Assembly: GCA_011799875.1 (NCBI GenBank)
Contig: CM022300.1
Location: 168,719,837 to 168,783,836, forward strand
From: Thinopyrum elongatum
Taxonomy: Eukaryota > Streptophyta > Magnoliopsida > Poales > Poaceae
DNA: 64,000 nucleotides
Direction: 5' to 3'
Part shown: positions 46,674 through 57,200 of the stretch, piece after piece
Numbering within the stretch: the stretch's first letter is position 1
How the letters are laid out: every line of letters begins with the position of its first letter
The notes under the pieces: model-generated
Database searches by the model: none
Told to the model about the DNA's origin: nothing
What the model saw: only the letters and a program-made list of their open reading frames with translations
Translations under genes and position numbers: made by a program

Positions 46674-47515
46674 TGTCGAAATCAGGGCTCCGCAGACCCA
46701 AACAAGGTTCGAACTCTGGGGCGTGTACGAAGGATCTCGCTTCATAACGATATTTAGCTCGCCACACCCACGGCTTCATCTCACCAAGTGCACGGGATCG
46801 TAGAGAAAGAAATAACACAGAGATTTACCCAGGTTCGGGCCACCTTGCGGTGTAAAACCCTACTCCTGCCTTTGGTGGATTGGCCTCACGAGGAGGTTGA
46901 GGATGAACTAGTATAGTGGTCGAGCAGCCTCGTGAGGGCTCGGGTGGTGAGGATGGATCGATCCCTCTCTACGGTGGACGGTAGTCTCTATTTATAGTGG
47001 CCTTGGTCCTCTTCCCTCATAGCTTAGGCGGGAAGGGATTCCACAATGGCCAATTTTGAAGAGGGACAGGAAGTACATCTTATCCTGACGAAAGGTGGTC
47101 TTCGCCTACAAAGTTTCTGCCCATGACGCAATGGTGGGCTCGGCGATGACATCCGTCCTGCTGAGCTCGTGGTCTTGGTCTCGTTGCACCAGAATGGAGA
47201 CCTTTGGGGGATCCCTCGGGAACCCACGTACATCCTTGCCTCCTTAGCACAAAAGAGGAAACTGTCCGGGGAAGCGCCCGCTAGCTCCTGCCTAGCCTTG
47301 GTCATCATGGCTCATGTCATCGCGTGCCTCGGGAGGCAGGCTTGAGGAGCCGCTCCCCGGGAGGCCCTGGTGTCGTTCGCCTCGCGAGGCCAGGGGCCCT
47401 CACGAGAGTCTTGCTCTTGAGGTTTTGGAGCTAGGCCGTACCGGGCCATTGATGGAGCCGTGCGTTAGGCCACAGGAAGGCAGGTCTGGGTACCCCCGTT
47501 CCCTGAACACCAACA
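46674..47515 (-). repeat. 5' LTR of TE-B (family-1)
   Basis: 842 bp, TGTCGAAATC to ACCAACA on plus, with the TATAAATA motif on minus at 46989-46996. TATGT follows at 47516-47520. Confidence 0.9.
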
Positions 47516-48160
47516 TATGTGAGCATTAACAATTTGGCACGATGTTGTTGATGATATTAGGATGATCACGTGGTGATCACAAGGATGTATTGATCACGAG
47601 GTGATCGAGATGATATGTTGCTTGGCTAGATAGCCAAGAGTGAGATGGTTCATGTGACCCGAGATGATGGATCATTTGTAATTCTAGCATTACCATATCA
47701 TGCTTAATAATTGCTTCCACATCATAGTAGTTGTCAATAACTTCATCTGTTAATGCTATGTTGTTGTCTTGCCTTGATGCATTTGATTATTATGAGCTTG
47801 GGAGTACATTCAAAGTACTCACCTAGCGTGTCATGCCAGATTGCAGGTGATGTCGTGATTGATTGCTTGTCGAGGATTCCAAGCATATGAGCTAGACCGT
47901 GTCCCAGCCAGACTCCCTGCGAAGTGGAGTTCATCACTGTCGTCGTTGTTCCGCTCCTACAAGTTATTCCGCTCCTATGAGTTGTTCTGCTGCTAGCATA
48001 AAGCTACCTTAATAGGTGTAGCATCGCCGTGCCGATATAATAATTTGTAGCATCAGAACCCTTGTACCCTTATCATTTGTAATAAGAGCTGATTCGTTCT
48101 ATGCCAAGAAGTGTCGTATTCCAAAAGACATGATCTCTCGGCTGGAATACGGGGTGTTAC
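47516..48160. mobile_element. TE-A, right part, ending ggggtgttac
   Basis: Begins with the second TATGT, then non-coding sequence. It includes two short hairpins (47564-47578 and 47592-47606) and a polyadenylation-like stretch, and stops where sequence related to CACTA-1 begins. It is LTR-like in style. No TSD for TE-A was found. Confidence 0.4.
47564..47606. repeat. Two tandem hairpins (GATCAC-nnn-GTGATC)
   Basis: GATCACGTGGTGATC at 47564-47578 and GATCACGAGGTGATC at 47592-47606, 28 bp apart. Both have 6-bp stems and 3-bp loops. The first contains CACGTG, the core of the plant G-box. Confidence 0.7.
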
Positions 48161-48681
48161 GAATCTTTTGAGCTAGGGTGCCACACTCCTTTGCTCTTGC
48201 ATCATTGTATTTACTTATACCAACTAATTTTGAATTTGAAGGATCCAATGGAAACTCCAATGGGGCAGCAGGTATGTTTTAAACCTATTTCTTTGACTGG
48301 ATTTCTATTGTAAATTATTGCTCTATGTTGATTTCAGTTTCAATTGTATAAATAGTTATGTTCTCATGTCATGCACATTAGAAGTGTTGTTATTGCTGTG
48401 TAGTTTACCACACTTATACTGTCCATGCTGCTTTGTCTTAAACATATATGATTTAAACTGTGTCTCTATCTTGATTTGACAACATAAACGATGATAATAT
48501 AGACAATACAGTGACCATAGTAAATAGATATATGTTTTTCTCATGTTGTTATTATGTACTACCTTGCAATAAAGACAAAGTTAGTATAATCTTGTCAACA
48601 TTACTACTGAACTGGTTTACCAAAATGAGTTTCATATACTACATGCTAAACCTGTGATGTGTCTGCTTGTTCCTATTTTAG

Positions 48682-49119
48682 AATGCCAGCAGAATATTGG
48701 AGAAGAGTACCCCATTATGAAATGGTAAAGCAAGTAATGCAAACAAGGTTCAAGATAGTGAGACAACCCTGTTGGTCTCCAAGAAAGTTGATAAAAACTA
48801 TCCTGAAGACAGTGAGACAAACCCAAAGTCCTGCCTTGATGTAGTGTTCGAGTTACTGGCGAATACCGCTGGCACAAGCTCTTTGAACTCGCTACCTAAA
48901 TCAGTTCGTCTTCTTGAGTCTCAAGTACAATCTAAAAGACAACTATCAGTTGTGCTGCGACAAGAAGCTGAAGAACTGAGGAAGTCCCGACAGAATTCAG
49001 ATGCATACTTTCTGGTGCAACAACAAGAGTTGGAGGATTTTAGCCCCAAACAAGAGATAGCTAATAAGCTTTCTAAGCATCTTGCAAGCATGGTGGGTGC
49101 CCAGGATATCGTTTCTTGA
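48682..49119 (+). pseudogene. CACTA-2 ORF tail, coiled-coil protein
   Basis: Follows an acceptor-like ttttag (48680-48681). After some frame damage an open frame from 48772 reads SKKVDKNYPEDSETNPKS, SLNSLPKSVRLLESQVQSKR, LRQEAEELRKSRQNSD and FLVQQQELEDFSPKQEI to TGA 49117-49119. The heptad-like charged sequence suggests a coiled coil. Its start (a lysine-rich PEDSET stretch) and end (LVQQQ) match the broken ORF of CACTA-1. No known domain is recognised. It is better preserved than the first copy but lacks its 5' exons here. Confidence 0.45.
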
Positions 49120-49389
49120 GCTCTTCTAAAGTGGTTTCAGTTCTGCACTTGTTTTGCTGCCACGTTTATTTGCACTGGTGGCCAACTACGACTTCCTGTG
49201 TATGTAATATGTTGCTTTGTTGTTCCCTATATTTGCACTGGTAGCATACTTTGATGCCCAGTGGATATAACCTATGTAATCGCCATAATAGCCTAGTATT
49301 AGTTGCTTTCTTATTTATTTCCTGTACTCTTGTTTATTTTTTGCTTGTAGTCACTACAGTTCTTTTTCCTCTGTTTGCTAGTGGCAGCA

Positions 49390-49911
49390 ATAACAATGTG
49401 CCACATATGGCCCATGGTAACCATGGCCCTCCTATGGGTTGTAGGATCCATGGGCCTCGTACAGGCTGTAGCATCCATGGGCCTCCTATGGGCCTTAAGA
49501 TCCATGGGACTGCTATGGGCCTTAGGATCCATGGGTCATTCTGATCGCGGGACAAAACCGAACCATGGGATGGGCTGTAAATGGGCCAAAATCTGAACCG
49601 TCCATTTATGGGCTCAGACCATAACGGGTTGTTAGTAGGCCATAAGACAGCACATGCTTAATGCTATCAAAAGGCATAGCACGTCGTTAATGGGCCGGTT
49701 TACATGACAGGATGAAAACGGCCCAATGTGTTAACGGGCCACAAAAGGGCCTACTGTAACCACGGGCCGAATTTGGTCCATTAGCCGAACATGACAGTTA
49801 CGGACCGTAAGTAGTTGTGGCCCAGAAATGAGCCCTAGATGGGCCCTTAGTTGGCCGAAAATTAACACTTGTAGGAAATGGCCCAACTTAATAATGGTCG
49901 TTAATGGGTCC
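49390..49911. repeat. GGGCC-rich block of CACTA-2
   Basis: Repeated atgggcc / ccatgggcctcctatggg units (49400-49540), then ttaatgggccg motifs like those at 3470-4460. Truncated at the following LTR. Confidence 0.65.
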
Positions 49912-50817
49912 TGATACGTCCCAAATGTTTCTACTTTTCCAAACACTTTTGCTCTTGTTTTGGACTCTAGTTTTCATGATTTGAATGTAACTAACCCGGA
50001 CTGACGCTGTTTTCAGCAGAATTGCCATGGTGTTTTTTTGTGCAGAAATAAAAGTTCTCGGATTGAGCTGAAAATTTACAGAGAATTATTTGAGAACATA
50101 TAAAATATATTGGAGAAGGAAATTACCAGAGGGGGGCCATGAGGGCGCCACAAGCCTAGGGGGTGCGCCTCCCTCCCAGGGTGTGCCTATCAGGCTTGTG
50201 GGCCCCTGGTAGCTCCCGCAACCCTAACTCCAACTTCATAAGTACCTATTCAACAAGAAAAAAAATCAGAGAGAAGGAATCATCGCATTTTACATTACGG
50301 AGCCGCTGCCACGTCCTGTTCTTCATCGGGAGGGCTGATCTGGAGTCCGTTCTGAGCAACGGAGAGGGGGATTCGACGCTGTCGTCATCATCAACCATCC
50401 TCCATCACCAATTTCATGATGCTCACCACTGAGAGTGAGTAATTTCTTCATAGGCTTGCTGGATGGTTATGGATTGGATGAGATTTATCATGTAATCAAG
50501 TTATTTTTGTTAGGGCTTTATCCCTAGAATCCACTAAATTCTGAGATTGATGTTGCTATGACTTTGCTATGCTTAATGGATGTCAATAGGGCCCGAGTGC
50601 CATGATTTCAGATCTGAACTCTTTATGTTTTCATGAATATATTTGTGTTCTTGATCCTATCTTGCAAGTTGTATGCACCTATTACGCGTTATGATCCGCA
50701 TACCCCAAGGTGACAATAATTGGGATTCTTTCTGGTGATTACCGTAGTTTGAGGAGTTCATGTATTCACTATGTGATAATGCTTTGTTCTGGTTGTCTAT
50801 TAAATGGATGCCTTAAT
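49912..50817 (+). repeat. TGATACGTC-type LTR, truncated by TE-F
   Basis: Starts TGATACGTCC abruptly after the GGGCC block and runs as non-coding sequence to the TE-F insertion. The start motif is common in Triticeae LTR elements (general knowledge). I do not name the family. Its continuation would lie right of the window. Confidence 0.5.
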
Positions 50818-51691
50818 TGTTGGAATCGGGGCTCCGCAGACCCAAACAAGGTTCGAACTCTAGGGCGTGAGCGAAGGATCCCGCCTAGCTATGACTTTCT
50901 GCCCACCGCCTCATGGCTTGGCTCTGGCGTGCTCGAGCGAGAGGAAGGAAGAGTTGGACACGGTGATTTTCTTAGGTTAGCGCCACCTTGCGGTGTAAAA
51001 CCCTACTCCTGCTTTGTGGTGGATTACCTCGCGAGGAGGATGATTGTGAACCAGTACAAGTCTGCGCTGCCTCGGGAGAGCTCAAGGGGTGAATGGATCC
51101 GATCCCTCTCTACGATGGAGGCTAGTCTAAATTTATACTGGCCCGGTCCTCTTCCCCCAAAGCTCTAGGCGGGAAGGGATACCACAATGGCCAGATTTGA
51201 AGGGGGACAGGAGTACACCCTATCCTTACTAAAGGTGGTCTCAATCCGCAAAGCTTCTGGTCGTGACACACAGTTGAGCTCGGTGATGACCTCCGTCCTG
51301 CCGAGCCCGTGGTCCTGGTCTTGTTGCACCAGAATGGCAACCTTTGGGGGATTCTTTGGGTACCCGCGTGCTGGCTTTGCCCCTTTAGCACCAAAGAGGC
51401 AATTGTCCTGGACTGTGCCCGTTGGCGCCCTTCTGGCTCAAGTCATCATGGCTCACATCACCATGCACCTCGTGAGGTGGTGTGCGAGCCTAGAGATGTC
51501 CGCTCCTCGGGAGGCAGCCTCGGGAGACCGCTCCTTTGGAGGCCTTGATGTAGTTCGTCTTGCGAGGCAGGGGCCCTTGCTAGGGTCTTGTTCGCGACAT
51601 CTTGGAGCTGGGCCATGCTGGCCTTTGACGATGTCGCGCGCTGGGCCACATGCAGACGGGTATGGGTACCCCCGGTCCCAGAACCCCGACA
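50818..51691 (-). repeat. 3' LTR of TE-F (family-1)
   Basis: 874 bp, TGTTGGAATC to CCCCGACA. It is followed by gtagccccctagccc, the polypurine tract on minus. Confidence 0.92.
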
Positions 51692-51988
51692 GTAGCCCCC
51701 TAGCCCACGGCACGCTCGGCCTTGTTTGGAGGAGGAGACCAAGAGGAGAGGTGAAGCGACCGGGGCCCTAACCGGCTATGGGCTAGGCTCGACGCGTGGC
51801 GCACGATGGGGCACAGACGCCCCCACTTCCCCACGACTCCTCGGCAACTGCCTGGGCTGACAAAAAGCCTGGCACGCGCCGCAGGGCCATCATTGCTCGC
51901 TGCGCACCCATCTTCCGCTCCTCCCTTCCCAAGCAAGCTTGCGCCTTGTCTGTTGGATCTTGCGCCGCCATTGGCTCACCGCGTCGCC
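51692..51988 (+). other. TE-F sequence between 3' LTR and antisense gene
   Basis: Shared with TE-E and TE-B up to gggccatcattg (about 51898). It probably holds the antisense promoter, but I see no clear TATA box here. Confidence 0.4.
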
Positions 51989-54962
51989 ATGGCCCCCCAA
52001 AGGGGGAGGAGCAGGGATGCGGCGGCGGCGGACTGCCAAGCGAGGCGGAACCCACCCTGGGGCGGTTCACCATGCTCAATCGCGAGGGGCTGGACAAGGT
52101 CCTCCCAGTGATCGGGGCTAACTCTGGCCTGCTTCTTGGCCCTCTACCGAGTTGGAGGCTACCACCATTGCCATTCACATCCATGCCCTCTTCTCCGGCT
52201 TGCTGCCACCATTCTCGAATTTCTTCAATGCCATGCTTTCGCTCTATCAGGTCCATGCGTTGCACTTTGACCTGGAATCCATCATCCTCCTTTGCACCTT
52301 CATGTTCTTGTGCAAGGACTTTGTGGGCATCGCCCCCTCGGTGGCTCTGGTCCGCCACTTCTTCTCCATGCGGCTGACCACCGGCATGTAGTGCTTCGGG
52401 TGCGTGTTGCTCTACGCAGTGAGCTCAACGGCGGGCGAGGGTATTGACATGGGGATTCGCCTAGATGCGGAGGGCTTCCACAGGCAATGGGTGTATGTCG
52501 ACGCAGCCCAGTAGGGCCCCTACTCCAAACTCCATCGTCCTCGGCGGAGGTGAGCTCCAGGTGGAAGCACGAGAGGCTCGTCGATTCGAGGCTCTCGCGG
52601 GTCACGACAAGGATGGCTGACCTGAGGGCGGCAGGCGTGACGATGATGATGGTGGTGAGGGAGTTCGTTCGATGGTGAATAGCCCCCCTCCAGTGCCATT
52701 CCCGCCCAATGTGGGCCTTCACCGGTCACGAGGATGCTATGCGGCTCCAGGTGGCTTCCTTGCCCCCCAACATGCTGAGCGGGATACTCCACCTCTTGAC
52801 TGGCGGGGAAGCAAGTGCGCTCCCTTAGGAGGGGCTCCCCCTGTACAATTACATGAGTGGGAAAGTCTTCGCCAGGGGGATGTCGTGCTCCGATGAATAG
52901 GGGTTGCTTCCCGAGGCCCATGAGGGGCCTCAAGACAACCCCTTTCTGGTGGCCCCAGGCCCTGAGGGCTCCGAGGGCAAGGCGCCCCCAGCGACAGTGG
53001 AGGGGCATGTCGAACCGCCTGGTGTGCACCGGCCTGCCCCTGTGCCTCCGAACGACAGTGGCATCGTCCCGCCCGGGGGCACGGCCACTGCCGCAAGCCT
53101 GGGGAGCGCGCCGAGCTCCAGGGTGCCGACCCCTAGGTCTTGCACCTCCCGGAGGAGGGGGCAGCTTGTGGATGGCACCGGCTCGCCATCGCAGGCCTTG
53201 AAGAGGAGAAAGTGTGTCACCACGGACAAGTAAGTGCTCTGCTCTCCTTGATTTTCATGCGGCAAGCCTCCCTAAGCTCTTGTTCCTCAGGTCTTTTCCG
53301 GGTGAAGAGACGAGGGCGCTCCAACCGCCATCTCCTCGAGGCTCGAGGCGTGCGACAGCAGCGCCTCCGGTGGGTCTTGTGGCCAAGTCCGCGCGCGCCG
53401 GCGAGATCATGTCCTTCTCGAGGCGACCCCCGGCGAGCCTCGGCTCTGCGTCCTTGGCGTCCTCCATCGGAAACGGTATCAAGCTCACGAGGGCAATGCC
53501 ACCGCTCATCCCGCCAACTCTCGCCGGTGATCGGATCTTCTTCGAGTCGATGACCCCCATGGGCAGGTTCTCAAGCTTGACCGAGGCTGCGCCTCGTGCA
53601 AGGGAACCGGACAGGGGGTCGGCCGGCCACAGGTCCCCGGCGAGCGCGGCCGGACCTTCTCGTGCCTCCGCTGCAGGCCAAAGTGTGGAACGAAGCCCTG
53701 GCCTGGCGTTGGAGCTCGTGCAGAGCCGTGGTCCCACTTGGCACAAACTTCGTTAGGTCGCGCGGGGTGCATTGAACTGGCTTCAAGAGGAGCTTCGCGA
53801 CGTCAACTCGCATCTTGAGGCCGAGCACCTACACCTGGCACACGGGTGGCGCCGGCTTGAAGTCACCATCAACCTTAGCCGTCTGCAGCACGAGTCCGCC
53901 CGCTCGAAGGACGAGGTGTCCTCTGCCGCGGCGAAAGAAGCCCGCGATCGCGCCTTCGAGGAGGCCAAGGGCACGGACCGACGGTGCGAGGCCGTAGAAA
54001 ACCGAGAGCGGGAGCTCCTGGCTTCAAACGCTGCCCTGGAGTGGCAAGCTCAAGCACGCGAAGCCACCCTGACTGCCTCAGCGGAAGGGCCAACGGCACG
54101 TGAAGTGAGGCTCCGCGCTCTTGAGGAGGCGTTGGCGCTGGTGGCATCCGAGCAAAGCCTAGAGCACGAGTGGCTGGAGGTGATTGAATGCCAAGTAATA
54201 GCCGTCGAGGCTTCACTAGCCTCCCGGGAGGCGAGAGTTCAAGCGGAGATCGATGAGGGGATCGCGGGGCCCCGCCGAGCCCTCATCAAGGACCACCACC
54301 AAAAACCAAAGCTTCAGGAGACCCATTTCTGCACACGGCATAGAGAACTGAAGGACGAGATCGACGGCCTCAAGAAGAAGCTAGCCGAGGCGGACAAGTG
54401 CCAGAAAGCCGCCCTGTATGCCCAAGCCGCTACCGAAACCGAGCTGGCGTCCCTCTATCAGCAAGTGGGGGACGTCACTTCTCTCGTGGAGTGGGTAGCA
54501 GACGAGGTGAACCAGGCTCAGGGGCTGCAGCACACACGCTCCATGATATTCCAAGACCTCGAACGAAGGGCTAGCCGTGCCCTGAGCTCCATCTATAAGG
54601 AGAGCGTCTCCAGCGCGCTCATGCCTGACGACCCCGGCTACCTCGCCTTCTTCACCATGATTGTGGAGCGGCTTGAGGGAGGCGCGGGGAAGGTGGGTAA
54701 GCTCATTGAAGAAGAAAGTCACGACCTCCTCGTGCAAGCATCGACGCGTGTCTTCAGTCATCTCCTTCATTCCGACCCCGACTTTGACTTCGAGGCCGTG
54801 ATAGCCCCCATACCCAGGGTGATCCGTGATGCCTCGGGGGAGTGGGTGGAGGACCACGTGGATGCTCTGAACGCACGGTTCGCTCCTGACAGCCATGAAG
54901 ATCAGCATGAAGCCGAGGGGCATGGGGCTGACGACAGCGATGATGACGGCCCATCTCCTTAG
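51989..54962 (+). pseudogene. TE-F antisense gene: Transposase_28-like N-terminus, intron, long coiled coil
   Basis: ATG at 51989 (MAPQRGRSRDAA), early frameshifts, then FSGLLPPFSNFFNAMLSLYQ, VHALHFDLESIILLCTFMF and FVGIAPSVALVRHFF, which align with the Transposase_28-like region of the TE-E gene. A Ser/Pro-rich part ends at an intron with consensus ends (53230-53290) that rejoins the frame exactly. Exon 2 encodes a linker and, after TAG near 53755, an unbroken 396-codon frame (53772-54962) rich in heptads (LEAEHLHLAHGWRRLE, DEIDGLKKKLAEADKCQKAA), then FQDLERRASRALSSIYKE and an acidic C-terminus. A long coiled-coil protein with a transposon-specific N-terminal domain is the likely product. 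Its role is unknown to me. Confidence 0.7.
53230..53290 (+). other. Intron of the TE-F antisense gene
   Basis: Donor GTAAGT at 53230, acceptor tgttcctcag ending at 53290, 61 bp. Splicing joins ...DK to SFPGEETR in the frame that stays open downstream. Retention gives an immediate stop (TAA 53231-53233). Confidence 0.7.
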
Positions 54963-55748
54963 GTCGTCTTTCTTCTGTTTACCTGCCAACACTTTGAGTA
55001 CGGCGCCATGGGGATGTAAAGGGTACTGATGGAAATTCCTTGATGATGTACTAAACCGTATTTGTGCCCTCCTAGGCTGCCTTTCCCTTATGCTTATCCT
55101 GTGTCCATAGCCCCCGAGCGACGGTTGATCGTCACTTGTAAGCCGGGTCGCGATGCTCGGGCAAGGCCAGGAGATGAGCACTCCTGAGGATGGAGACCGA
55201 GGGCAACGCGAGCATGTTGGCTTGCTCAAGAGCGTCGCGCGAGGATTTAGACACCAGAGTCTTGGTGAGGTGGTGTGCGCAGGGGCAGACCCACGGCTAT
55301 CGCAGCCTAAGTCCTTAATGCCGCTGGGGCTGGCCCAAGCGCAAACACGTGCACAGCCCCCACTCATGGGACGCTTGGGAGGGGGCATCAGGCAGCCGTT
55401 TCTGCTTTTTTGGGGGGAAATTCAAGAAGGGAAACACCGCAGGAAAAAACCCCAACCCTTTTCTGAGCAAAGACACAAAAAGTTCAAGCTTTATTCAGAG
55501 AAATTGCAAATTTTGTTTACAAGAAAGGAGGAAAAGGCTGTCGCGTCCGGCGCCTACACTAGTCTTCCCACTAGCGTGGAGCATGGGGCCTCCACTTGGG
55601 CGTGGGCATGGTCATTGTTCGACCGTTCCGCCAGCGCGGAGCAAGGGGCTTCCACTTGGGCGTGGGTGGGAGCTCCCTCAAGGCTGTGGAACGGCTCACC
55701 GGGAGACTGCGAGACGTGTACAACCCCACTCATTATTACCTGAGAGTG
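54963..55748 (-). other. TE-F 3' non-coding region
   Basis: No coding motif. The part from 55130 aligns with TE-B (from 41476). It contains repeated ggagca-ggggc-tccacttggg motifs. Confidence 0.6.
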
Positions 55749-57200
55749 TCACGGGTAGAATTTGCGGAGGTGCTGGATGTTCCAGGCGTTCTGCACTGGG
55801 ACCCCGTCCTCCATCTCCAGGCACACAGTGCCTGGCCTGGAAACGTGGGTAGCCCTAAACGGGCCTTCCCACATGGGTGAGAGATTGTGGAGGCCCTCCC
55901 TGGAGAGGAACCGCCTCAGGATGAGGTCTCTGACCTCGAGAGTCCGGGGCGGATGTTGTGGCTGTGGTAGCGCTGCAAGGCCTGCTGGTACCTCACGGCA
56001 TGGAGGGAGGCCTGGCGGCGGGCCTCCTCACCGAGCATAAGACCAGTTTCGTGCGAGGCATCCTGGCATGCCTCGTCGAATGCCAGGACCCACGGGGAAC
56101 CATGCTTGATCTCAAACGCGAGGACCGCCTCAGCCCCGTAAACGAGGAAGAAGGGAGTCTTGTCGGTGGGCTTGGTAGCGGTGGGGCGGATGGACCACAA
56201 CACGGACGGCAGCTCATCCAGCCAACCCCTGCTGCAGGCCTCGAGCTTCTTTTTAAAGCTCCTGGTCTTGAGGCCCCTTAGGACTTTTGCGTTGGTGCGC
56301 GCAACCTGGCCGTTGCTCCACAGGTGCGCCACTGAGGCGTAGGATATCTGCGTTCCAAGGTTAGCACAATATGACATGAAGAGGTTTCTCGTAAACTGGG
56401 AGCCGTTGTCGGTGATGATGCGGTTGGGGACGCCGAATCGGCTCATGAGGCCCTTGATGAACTTGACGGTCGAGCCTGCAGGGATGGTGCGCACATCCTC
56501 TACCTCCGCCCACTTGGTGAACTTGTCAATGGCGATGTAGAGGTAGCGGTAGCCGCCGACCGCCCGAGGGAACAGGCACAGTATGTCCAGCCCCCAGACC
56601 ATGAAGGGCCACGAGAGTGGGATCGTCTGGAGCCCCTGCGCTGGGTGGTGAATCTGCTTGGCATGGAACTGGCAGGCCTCGCCGGACCGGACCAGCTCAG
56701 TGGCATCGTGGAGCGCTGTAGGCCAACAGAACTCACTGCGGAACACCTTGCCCACAAGAGTACGCGACGAAGAGTTTTGCCCACAGTCTTCCCCGTGGAT
56801 GTCGGCTAATAGTTCGCGTCCCTGATCCTCCGATATGCACCTTAGTGAGACGTCGTTAGGGCGCTCGCGGTACAGCTCGCCATGTTTCAAGCAGTAAGTA
56901 GTGGCCTGCCGAGCCACGCGCTTTGCTTCCGCGTCCTTATCTGGTAGGGTGCCACGGAGTAGATAGGCCTTGAGCTCCTTGACCCAGCTGCCCACCTCAG
57001 GTTGCAGTGCCAGGAGCAAGCGGGCTCCTGAGGTCGGGCCGTAGGCCGGGGCACCCACACCCGGTGCAGGCGGTAGCTCCTCCAGGAGCAGGGTCATGCC
57101 AGCTGTCGGGGGTGCAGCTGATGACTTTAAGAGCCTTTCTTCAAAGAAGCCATGGTTTTGAGACTCACGGCGAGATGCTCGCTTCGCGATGTCGTCAGCT
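55749..57200 (-). pseudogene. TE-F integrase, broken
   Basis: A 393-codon frame (57097-55916) holds most of the domain. The zinc finger is degraded (GEDCGQNSSS instead of HH; SGEACQFH). The core has Asp in WGLDILCLFPRA and Asp in IITDNGSQF, but the catalytic Glu is Ala (SNGQVARTN). Next come ELPSVLWSIRPTATKPTDK and FLVYGAEAVLA. The C-terminus is frameshifted and ends WNIQHLRKFYP with TGA at 55749-55751. Confidence 0.88.

Larger units (their letters stand above)
7440..47515 (-). mobile_element. TE-B: family-1 Gypsy LTR retrotransposon, split by nested insertions
   Basis: Family-1 LTRs lie at both ends (7440-8318 and 46674-47515), with internal sequence at 8319-8369 and 39811-46673. On the minus strand the order is 5' LTR, primer-binding region, gag, protease, reverse transcriptase, RNase H, integrase, non-coding 3' part and 3' LTR, which is the Ty3/Gypsy order. 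A B3-domain ORF lies on the plus strand between integrase and the 3' LTR. TE-C and everything inside it is inserted after 8369. Removing TE-C leaves an element of about 8.6 kb. All coding parts carry stops or frameshifts. Confidence 0.9.
48161..49911 (+). mobile_element. CACTA-like remnant, second copy (CACTA-2)
   Basis: Exon-like pieces (a short one near 48240-48281 ending GGGGCAGCAG before GTATGT, a long one at 48682-49119) and a GGGCC repeat block parallel CACTA-1. The element is cut off at 49911 by a TGATACGTC-type LTR, so no terminus is available. Confidence 0.5.
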
